Shown piece by piece: positions 55,901 to 64,000 of a stretch of DNA of 64,000 nucleotides. The translations under genes and the position numbers were made by a program. Origin of the DNA: Brienomyrus brachyistius (Eukaryota > Chordata > Actinopteri > Osteoglossiformes > Mormyridae); the NCBI RefSeq assembly GCF_023856365.1, contig NC_064549.1, forward strand, positions 7,209,608 through 7,273,607, read 5' to 3'. The number at the start of each line of letters is the position of its first letter. Within the stretch, counting starts at the first letter, position 1. Under the pieces are notes generated by a model. It ran no database searches. It had not been told where the DNA came from and worked only from the letters and a program-made list of their open reading frames with translations.

Positions 55901-57264
55901 ATGAAGATACTGTTCATATACCTGGCATTGCTGGCTGCGCCAATGTCCACCATGCTGTGCCCCAAACGCTGCACATGCCAGAACCTACCACCCTCCTACA
56001 CTGTTTTGTGCGCTAAGACGGGCCTCCTTTTTGTGCCTCCCTCCATTGACCGACGCACGGCTGAGCTGCGGTTAATGGATAATTTCATCACCACGCTCCA
56101 TCACCGGGACTTTGCTAATATGTCCAGCCTCATACACCTAGCTCTGTCACGCAACACTATTAGCCAGATTAAACCCTATGCCTTCTCTGACTTACAAGAT
56201 CTACATGCCCTACACCTGGATGGCAACAGACTAACTGCCGTAGATGATACTCACTTCCAGGGTTTAGTCAGCTTGCACCACCTAATCCTTAGCAACAACC
56301 AGCTACAGCACATTACAGAGGGGGCCTTCCAGGACTTTCTGGAGACCCTGGAGGACCTTGACCTCTCTTATAACAACTTAGTGCACATACCCTGGGAGAC
56401 AGTTGGCTTGCTAGTTAGTGTTAACACCCTCAGCTTTGATCACAACCTTATTGACTTTGTACCTGAAGGAATTTTTTCCAATTTACATAAGCTTGCCCGT
56501 CTAGACATGACATCCAACAAACTGAAGAAGATCCCACCAGACCCTCTCTTTCTGCGCATCCCTGTGTATGCTAAGATGAAGGGGTCACCACTTACAGCCT
56601 TGGTGCTCAGTTTTGGAGGGAACCCACTGCACTGCAACTGTGAGCTGGTGTGGCTCAGGCGACTGACGCGTGAGGATGATCTAGAAACATGTGCTACACC
56701 CCGCGAACTGGCTGGAAAGTATTTTTGGACCATCAGAGAGGAGGAATTTGTCTGTGAACCACCGATGATCACACGACACACTTCTAAAATGTTTGTCATG
56801 GCAGGCCAGGAGGTGAGCTTACGCTGCAAGTCAGTGGGCGACCCAGAGCCCACTATACACTGGGTAAACCCAGAAGGAAAGCTAATAGGCAACACCTCAC
56901 GAACTATCTCCTACGACAATGGCTCCCTGGACATTTTAGCCACCACCGTGAAAGATTCAGGAATCTTCACCTGCATCGCTTCCAACGCAGCGGGTGAGGC
57001 CACCACCCCTGTAGAGTTAGTAGTCAACCCTTCTCCCCACTTTGACCCCAAACTGCAACCTGAGCTAGGCCCGTCAGATATCCCTACCTCTATCAAGTCC
57101 AACACCAGCAGCAGCCATCCCTGGCCAGAGCAGCAGCTGGTCAGTGTTTCAGAGCTTACCTCCTCCTCTGCTACTATCCACTGGCCACCCCAGAGTCACA
57201 TCCCAGGCTTGCGAATGTACCAGATCCAGTATAACAGCTCCGCAGATGACATCCTCATTTACAG
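55901..57264 (+). CDS. lrfn1: Leucine-rich repeat and fibronectin III protein (LRFN1-like), first coding exon, partial gene
   Basis: Codes for the first 454 residues. The start was chosen 10 nt after the acceptor TTTTGACAG (AG at 55889-55890), giving a signal peptide (1 to about 18) before the LRR N-cap CPKRCTCQ. Leucine-rich repeats fill about 50-235 (LALSRNTI, LHLDGNRL, LILSNNQL, LDLSYNNL, LSFDHNLI, LDMTSNKL). Then come the C-cap NPLHCNCELVWLRRL (about 239), an Ig C2 domain (LRCKSVGDPEP to FTCIASNAAGEA, about 293-380) and the first half of a fibronectin III domain. The frame stops at IYR|, donor AG|GTAGGA, phase 2, as in other LRFN genes. CAKTGLLFVPP, LTREDDLETCATP and RLDMTSN favour LRFN1 over LRFN2, 4 and 5. 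Known role: postsynaptic adhesion molecule organising PSD-95 and NMDA receptors. The transmembrane and PDZ-ligand parts lie beyond the window. Confidence 0.9.
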
Positions 57265-58227
57265 GTAGGATGGAGAGTTGCTGTTATTTGTTGGCTCTGT
57301 GGCTTGTCTGTTAATTGGCTTGGTCATTGTACCACGACATATACAGTAATCTCAGGACTAGAACAAGATTAGTGGATTAAATGAAGTTGTTTGATAGAAA
57401 TGCAATAGACACTGTCAAGATTTTAGACAGACCAATTTCCCTTGACTAAGATGATCAATAAATTAACAATTGCATTTTCCAGTAATTTTAAAGGTTAATG
57501 TTTCTTTTTTATTTTTGGAAATGGGATGCATGTCATAGGAGATGGAAATAGATATGAGCAATGGTTCAGTAATACTAGGCTGAAAAAGTATGAGCAGCTG
57601 ATATTGACCTCATATTGATAATATCACAGAACAGTGTCATAACTCAAAAAAAAAAAATTTCAAAATAGCATAGACTAGAGAGGATTTTTTAACTCAAACA
57701 AGACAAAGACATTTCAGATAGCTTCATCTTTATTCATGGTGGCGTAGAAGCTACTCATTGTTCATCATGAAAATTCTCCTAAAGCCGAATATCCCAAACG
57801 TCTCATGTCTGCACATTTCTTAAATATGATTTAAATCATATTTATTGGCCTCGACTTTAAAACATATGGGCAGGGAATTAAGGTGGAACCTTGCTCTCTG
57901 GTGGAATTTTCATTCCTTGTCACATTTTATTGTTTAAAAGCTAAAAACAGCAAGTGTTCAGAACAAAAAGTCTCAACGAGGTATACTGGGACAAGAGTAT
58001 GTCACTGAAATGGGGGCAGGGGGGGGTACAGTGTTTCTTCCCTGCCTTTTAGTTAGTGCCTTGTAAATTGCATCTCCAAAAAGAGAAAAAAAAGTTCCTC
58101 TTGAGTTTTGCTACTGTTTTATTTATATGTACACATATTTGCTATTAAAAAAGCAAGCATAATGATGAAGTCAAATTCTACTTAGAATATAAAGATATAT
58201 TAACAATATAAAGATGGGGAATACATA
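57265..58227 (+). other. LRFN intron, AT-rich
   Basis: Begins with the donor GTAGGA. No exon with the end of the FNIII domain was found here or further right in the window. Short poly-A and G-rich tracts only. Confidence 0.6.
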
Positions 58228-58715
58228 CAGTACCAGTCAAAGGATTGGACACACATACTCATCAAAAGGTTTATTTGTACTCTTCCCTGCATTTTAAAGT
58301 AATTACAGACTATAAATAACATAAATGGAATTATACACCGACCAAGAAATTGTTGGGAGGGCAGCTCTATGGGGTGGGACTCAGAAGGTTGTTGGTTCAA
58401 ATCCCGAAGTCAGGTTGGCAGAGTGATCCCACCATTGGGCCCTTGATCAAGGCCCTTAATTGCTCCAGGGACTGGCTGACTCTAGTGTCTCTTCTACGCC
58501 AGCTTTATGAGGTGGCCTCCTGGGATGCTTTTCCAGCTGTCCTCAAGGAGGTCCCACATATATGCTGAGCACTCATTGGCCGACTTTTCTTTCACCCTCC
58601 GATTAAACTCCTCCAAAATTATTTCTGCCATGTTTAGGTCAGGTGGTCATGTGATGTGACACTATCACTCTCCTTTGTAGGCAGCTTGGCGTGTGCACAT
58701 TTTTGACTGGAACTG
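58228..58715 (-). mobile_element. Internally deleted Tc1 element carrying a SINE
   Basis: Left terminus CAGTACCAGTCAAAGGATTG and right terminus, reverse-complemented, CAGTTCCAGTCAAAAATGTG are inverted repeats. Each is flanked by TA (58226-58227 and 58716-58717), which is diagnostic of Tc1 insertion. Inside, text such as GAGGTCCCACATATATGCTG and AGGTCAGGTGGTCATGTGATG is the antisense of a Tc1 transposase, but most of the gene is missing. A tRNA-type SINE sits inside (58350-58490). Non-functional. Confidence 0.8.
58350..58490 (+). repeat. tRNA-derived SINE nested in Tc1
   Basis: GGGTGGGACTCAGAAGGTTG followed by TTGGTTCAAATCCC is a degenerate tRNA-like pol III A/B-box region; the B box GGTTCAAATCC is clear. 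The body CCACCATTGGGCCCTTGATC and AAGGCCCTTAATTGCTCCAG is typical of fish tRNA SINEs. Boundaries are approximate. Confidence 0.7.
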
Positions 58716-58779
58716 TATGACTTTGGGAGCAGCTATGCCACTGATGTTGCTGCAGCACTTTCTTGTTAATGCGAAGGCA

Positions 58780-59240
58780 CAGTGACGAAGCACATTGTCT
58801 GGCTGACAAACTGGATGTCTTCAAATTTTGTGACAGATTGCCCCAAAATTGAAGCACACTGTATAGTAATATGAAAGGGAAAGGCAGTTCAGACACTTCA
58901 TCTTGTCAGCATGATAACTCAAAAATCATTTGTTGGATGTTTTCCAAACATTGCAGACATATTGTATGGGTGAACATCTGGGCCTTTTCATATTTTGAGA
59001 CAAATTGCACCAAAATTGAAGCTGTGCTACTTAGTGGCACAAATGAAAGGGTTACAGCAGAAGACGCTTGACCTTCTGATCAGGATAACTCTATTTGATC
59101 TTGTTACTCTATTTACTCTATTTGGTCTTTGATGGATGTTGTTAGAACTTCATAAAAACGTTATATGGATGAAAATCTGTACCTGATACACCTGACCCAA
59201 ATCTCCCCAAACCTGAAACAGTTACACTAGGCTGGGTGGC
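58780..59240. repeat. Degenerate tandem repeat, about 167-190 bp period, three units
   Basis: The anchor TTTTGTGACAGATTGCCCC with AAAATTGAAGC (58826-58855) recurs 167 bp later as TTTTGAGACAAATTGCACC with AAAATTGAAGC (58993-59022). It recurs again, more decayed, near 59186-59222 (CCTGACCCAAATCTCCCC with AAACCTGAAAC). GGATGTTTTCCAAACATT and GGATGTTGTTAGAACTTC recur in register. No open frame. Confidence 0.6.
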
Positions 59241-60743
59241 AGAAGAACACAGAAAGGAAGTCATTTCCATCTTATCATATTCCAAAATAAAGTGTACATA
59301 TTTATCTATATATATTTTTTTTCATTGCCACCCCCCCCCCCACAGTAATTTTCATCATAATGCAGTATTTTTATTCAGCACATTTTATCATGCGCAAACC
59401 TCCCCTGACACCATGGAATTTCTCAGGCATTTTGGACTAAGTGACAGCCACTCATATTCCAAAGGTCTGAGGACTCCAGAGGAACTGTAGTGTGAACAGA
59501 AAGAGGTCTGAGGCCCCATCAGAACTGAAGTGGACCAGAAAGAGAACTAAGTCCTCTTTAAAATTAACTCACAATATGACCACTTTTTATTCCATTTTAA
59601 AGGAACTGAGTTTGGTTCGTATAAAAATGACTATATGTGGAAAACACCTCTAGTCAGCACATGAAACAGCAGGTGCAGACCCGGTGAACCTGATTGCATT
59701 GAGACATGTCATAAGGTTGGGCTTTTAATAAAGATTTTGTTGAGAGAATGGGAGAGTGTGTAGGGTTGACTGCGAGATTTTTGTTTGGAGAAATTTATCA
59801 CGAGCGAACCCCCCAGTATGAAGGTATGAGAAATTAGATACCACCCAATCCTACTGAAGGGGGGCTAGAGATTGAGGTTGGGGGGTTTGGGAGGTATAGA
59901 GATTAGATGGGGGAGGGGGGAGCTGACCAGGGAGTACATTGTTGTCATTCCAAAAGCATCTTTTATAGTCTTACCTCATTATAGAAAACAAACTGTTAAT
60001 GGCTGCTCTGTTGTTCTACGAAAGCTATGTTATGCATAAGTCAGGCGGTTTGCTTTATATGCAAGAATATGTAACATATAGTGTTTCTTTTTATTTTTGG
60101 AAATGGGGTGCATGTAGATGGAACAATTGATGAGTAATGATTCAGTAATGCTGGGCTGAACAAGTATGAGCAGCTGATACTGATAATAGAACAGAAATAT
60201 GTAACTTTCGCTACGTAACTATGAAGCCAGTATCGGCCAGATCTTTTCCATCATTTCTATAGTCTACAGTATATGGAGGCTACAGCCCTGACACTGGAAA
60301 TCCGATGCCCTCGAATGCTTCATCGGGGTAACAGATGAGATGGCCCTTAGTAATTAGTCAATGCGAGTGTATTAGTTAATGTGAAAAATATAAGACCTTT
60401 AAACTTGGGGACTGTGCAGGATCCTAACTTATTGCAAGGACTAGGTACAGGGTGTGACTTGAAGCCATCCTTGGGTTCTACTATTCGTTGACTTAAAATC
60501 ACAAGTGCTTATAAAGCAATGTTTATGCTAATTGGCTGCCAAAGAATGGATAGTATTTGCTAAATGGTATCTGGAGTCAAAAGGGTACTTCTCAGCCTAA
60601 GAAAGAGACAAAGGGCAATTATCCTTCATCTGTCTCATCTCAGACACACACATGTCTGTACTGCATTGCTGGCTGCTGTCTAAAGAACTTAATATGACTG
60701 AAGACTGCTGAGAACGTATAACTTTCATCAACATTCTATAGTA
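59241..60743. other. LRFN intron or intergenic; homopolymer runs
   Basis: C run near 59328-59341, G-rich stretch near 59876-59923. The block TTTTATTTTTGGAAATGGG near 60089-60108 repeats one near 57507-57526 with similar downstream text (ATGGATTCAGTAAT-like, GGCTGAACAAGTATGAGCAGC), pointing to another dispersed repeat pair. No gene recognised. Confidence 0.4.
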
Positions 60744-61255
60744 CAGATGCTCCTCACTTAACGACCCTACGACTAGGTTGTTAACCAAATTGGTCAATAA
60801 GCGACTAGCTGCCTTTTGCTGATATTTCAAGCATACTGTACTGGTTGTGGGTTTTTGTCAGCCATCTTTAGATATTGTTTTAATGTCACCTTTGCACCGT
60901 TTTATAACATTTTTATTATATTTATAATTGTTTATGCAGTAGTGTACTGTATACTGTAATAAACAGAATAGAGGAAATCAGGTCTAATATTCATTACTTA
61001 CGTTTGCATATTGTAAATACAGCTAATTGTTTTGATTTATTTGAAATATGTAGTGTTGGAGATTGCAAACGCTAGTGTACTGAATACTGACCGGATGCGA
61101 GAACGAGGCTGACTGTGAGGGCGCTTGACAGTGAGATGCCACGCTGCCATTTCCACGACCGAGTTCTCATACAGCGCACAACACCGACCATCCGACAGCT
61201 CGTCATAAGTCCGTGTGGTCGTTAAACAGGTATATCGTTAAGTGAGGAGCGTCTG
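60744..61255. mobile_element. MITE with 23-bp terminal inverted repeats
   Basis: Left end CAGATGCTCCTCACTTAACG and right end, reverse-complemented, CAGACGCTCCTCACTTAACG differ at one position over 20. TA precedes the left end; the right flank has TC where TA would be expected, so the target site is mutated or the family differs. 512 bp, no transposase frame. The AACGAC-type termini resemble Tigger/mariner MITEs. Confidence 0.7.
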
Positions 61256-62100
61256 TCGTTGTAAACTCCCCTATTACATTGCTTGCTCAGAAAAGAGTCA
61301 CACCTTATAGAGGAACTAAGCCCATTAAGGGCTACCTATATGGGAAACTATTATTTTATCTTTTTTACAGATAAGAAATGCCTAGATTTCATCTACATTT
61401 AGTTTCTTTGTTTGAAGTAATATGGGCTTATCAGCCATCCCAGGCTAATCCTACTGACTCTGGTAAGCTGTGCCTCATCTTTTCTTAAAAATACTTTTCA
61501 ATTACAACCAATTTAAAATGCAGTGAACTGATACATGTGCTTAATGACATGAATATTTTATGTTTAAACCCATTTTGAAGCATACTAAACCACATAATAC
61601 CACAAATAGGGAGGAATTTCTTTTAAAAAAATTACTAAAATTTAACTTTTTCAGCAGACCCATAATTTTTCTGACCAGGTTAACAACCCAGCCTCCCTGG
61701 CAGTATTTTTTGTGGACTACCACACGGATGCCGTCAATACCTTAATGTGTTTGAAATATAAAAGCATATATAAAATCCCACCAGAGCAGATTTAAAAAGT
61801 GAAATGGAACCCAGTCCAAACAGGAAACACGTGGCCTGCAGCAGACTGTAGAACAGATCATGAACTACTTATAAGCCCCAAGTGAAGCTTAAAAGAAACA
61901 ACAAGGCCATCTGATGTTCAAGAGATTACCTGGAGAATATACCCATTACCTTCAAGGAAAATATCGGAAACTTCTGAGATTCTAGTTTGGTGTAGAACCA
62001 GACAAACTGTAGTCAGAATTCAAAGAAGTCATCCGAGAGAGGTAAGATAAGAACGGTCAAAATGAAAGAGTCACAGAAATCAAAGTGGATGGGAGTGATG
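61256..62100. other. LRFN intron or intergenic, nothing recognised
   Basis: AT-rich, only short frames. Confidence 0.4.
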
Positions 62101-62345
62101 GTAATTTCTATGAACGCCATGTCTATAACAATCTATGAACACATTCATAGCACATTATAATACATTCATAAAGCATTATAAACATGGCTATAAATATGTA
62201 TAAAAAGGCGTAACATGTTATACCCATGTTTGTGATGCATTATGAATGCTTTGTGAAGTTCTCATCTGTGACGTACAGTAGATACCTTTATAATGCAGTA
62301 CAAAGCATCACAAATTCTTTTGAAGGTGTCTATAGTGCATTATAC
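62101..62345. repeat. Dispersed repeat rich in CATTATAA words
   Basis: Repeated words such as ATTCATAAAGCATTATAAAC, GCATTATGAATGC and GTGCATTATACTG in both orientations. This is a familiar composition for a fish dispersed repeat, and the inverted words make it partly self-complementary. Confidence 0.5.
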
Positions 62346-62589
62346 TGTAGATGGGTGCTTTAAGTAAAGTGTTTCTGCAGTGATTGTTGGTATGTTAATC
62401 AAAAACCCAGGAGAGCTGGGAAGAATACACAGAAGACCTCTACAGCAAATATGTAAAAAACAAAAATATTTAATGAGGTCAAACACAAGGAAGAATCATC
62501 TGCCAAAAAGGGTAGGAATCCCACAAGAAAAATGATTATGCCTTTACTGTCATTGTATAGATGCCATCTGCTACAATGGAATTTAATCT

Positions 62590-62710
62590 TCATATTTTAC
62601 TCTCCTATTTGACACACAAATATGCAGGCAAGAGCAAAGCTTGGGGTCAGAATGTGGGATCAGCCATTAATCTGGAACAGTTTCTGGGGTTAATGGCCCT
62701 GCTTCTACGA
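62590..62710. repeat. Dispersed repeat A, decayed copy 3
   Basis: TTTACTCTCCTATTTGACAC, GCAAGAGCAAAGCTTGGGG and TCTGGGGTTAATGGCCCTGC match the order in copies 1 and 2. Confidence 0.5.
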
Positions 62711-63559
62711 TCCAACAGTGATATGGATATTCTTTCATAGTGTGTAGGAAATAAAGGTAATGACCATATGACCATGGGAATGAATGTTGATGATGAATAA
62801 AGCTTTTGTCTACTGAAACCGTTAATGAAACTGTTCATAATAAATGCTATTAAAAATAATAAAGTAACTTCCTACTTTTCATCATGCTTGGGTCCAGCAC
62901 TCTCTCTGTATATCTTGCTTCTAGCACATGTACTTTATACCTTCACAGAAATGAAATTCCTGGAATTTTTATCAGTTATTTTGCAGCTATTAATGTTCAC
63001 ACTAACCACACTGAATCCATAAAATAAATTTATATGACCGTACCTAGGCAAACTGCTGTGTTCAGCCATTTGCGCAAATACATCTTGGTCACATTTTTCC
63101 AGAATATTTCCATTGTTTATTTTTATATTGTCTGTGTCTAAAACATCAGATAAAACTACACTACAGCACGTGCCCACAAGAGAAAAATAAAGGCCTCACA
63201 GCTTACAGAAAGAACTACAGGATATGTATTAGCACATTATTTAAGCTATTAGCAAGCGTGTTGTTGTAGGGTTAGGAGACTTGGGAAAAAGGTGTGTAAC
63301 AATGCGTTTATGTAATAACTCGACAGTATGTAACTCATTTTCACTTCACTATGTAATAGACATTTTGTAATAGACAGCTTAACACAATATGTAATACATT
63401 TCTCTGCATATTGTAGTAAAGTATTACGTATTGTGGTAGATATTACAAAATTTAGGAGTGGCTACTTTTTATGATGAAAATGCAACACTATGGTGCATTA
63501 TGCAATAAACAACCAGAATGATTGTCTTCATTCACACTTTGTTGACTTGTTACATAATT
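62711..63559. other. LRFN intron or intergenic, nothing recognised
   Basis: AT-rich. The words TATGTAATA and GTAATAGACA recur around 63300-63420. Confidence 0.4.
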
Positions 63560-63990
63560 CATTGTTACAAGGTGTAGAGCAGTTCCCTTTGAGGGGCACG
63601 ATTTATGAAGGGATCACTGCACAAAGGGGGGACCTGTGATAAGGTGATGGTCCATTTGCAGCATTCATCTTCCAGCATTCTCCTTGTTTTAAGGAGGTGA
63701 CCATCCCTTCAGGACAGCCATCCTCATATCCACCTGCGAAAACCATGTGTGTGCAGCTACCTTCTCTTTTTTGACTCTTGGCTTCTTTCTAGTGCAGACT
63801 TTGAGCTCAGCAAGGGAAGCCTGTCACTCCCCTTGACTGAGGTAATCACAGGTTGTTAGCCCTATCTGACTGACACTTCATGAGGCCAGCAGGGAGGAAA
63901 ACATGGTTATTGCCGGCCTGCGTGGTACTGATCGCCTCATTCCAGTGCAGGGAGGCTTCCCAACAGGGTCTACGCTGAATGTACTTCAAA
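63560..63990 (-). repeat. LTR-like repeat, inverted copy 3
   Basis: On the - strand it aligns with 24118-24440: GACCCTGTTGGGAAGCC, GGCTTCCCTTGCTGAGCTC, GCAGGTGGATATGAGGATGG and a CTTCATAAATCGTGCCCCTC block. The copy may be cut off by the window edge. Confidence 0.45.
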
Positions 63991-64000
63991 GTGCACAGAA

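Noticed and set aside
1..64000. CRISPR arrays, operons, phage or plasmid features, rRNA and tRNA genes
   Set aside because: No regularly spaced direct repeats with unique spacers, no operon structure and no rRNA were seen. The only tRNA-like sequence is the SINE at 58350-58490, which is degenerate and nested in a transposon.

Overview
The window is nuclear DNA from a ray-finned fish, probably a teleost. The reasons are intron-containing vertebrate genes with GT..AG borders, an AT-rich background, and fish-type dispersed repeats: Tc1 copies, a tRNA-type SINE, a second abundant SINE with a GGAT tail, several LINE fossils, piggyBac and Ty3/gypsy scraps, MITEs and many microsatellites. I cannot name the species. 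No prokaryotic, organellar, CRISPR, rRNA or free-standing tRNA features were seen.

Four protein-coding loci can be supported. (1) A ZBTB20-type BTB/zinc-finger transcription factor on + (coding exons 18864-20355 and 22290-22858) joins into one 686-residue frame. (2) bloc1s3, a BLOC-1 subunit for lysosome-related organelle biogenesis, lies on - (33528-34100, 190 residues). An 83-bp intron sits in its 5' UTR, and a TATA box abuts a CACGTG E-box upstream. (3) An unnamed Myb/SANT-like DNA-binding protein on + has three exons (35756-36167, 36582-36848, 37412-37884) that close into 383 residues. (4) The first coding exon of an LRFN-family synaptic adhesion protein, best matching lrfn1, lies on + (55901-57264). 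Its frame ends at a splice donor and the remaining exons lie outside the window.

Layout: 0-18 kb is repeat-rich (two MITE-like elements, gypsy, Harbinger-like and piggyBac fossils, minisatellites, SINEs) with one possible non-coding exon near 11.65-11.79 kb. 18.8-22.9 kb is the ZBTB gene. 23-33 kb holds a Tc1 fossil, a pair of LTR-like direct repeats, a LINE with a duplicated RT segment, and further LINE or DNA-transposon pieces. 33.5-37.9 kb is the compact gene pair bloc1s3 / Myb-SANT gene, divergently transcribed. 38-50 kb is AT-rich intergenic DNA with LINE remains. 50.3-51.1 kb may be a non-coding leader exon of the LRFN gene. 55.9-57.3 kb is the LRFN exon, followed by intron sequence with a SINE-bearing Tc1, degenerate tandem repeats, a MITE and an inverted LTR-like copy at the right edge.

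The genes do not form a pathway; they are ordinary vertebrate neighbours. In mammals LRFN1 and BLOC1S3 both map to one chromosome arm (human 19q13), whereas ZBTB20 maps elsewhere (human 3q13). This makes the identity of the ZBTB copy here the most interesting evolutionary question. I found no convincing wholly new biological system. The best leads are the ZBTB paralogy question, the uncharacterised Myb/SANT gene, the bloc1s3 promoter and several repeat architectures.
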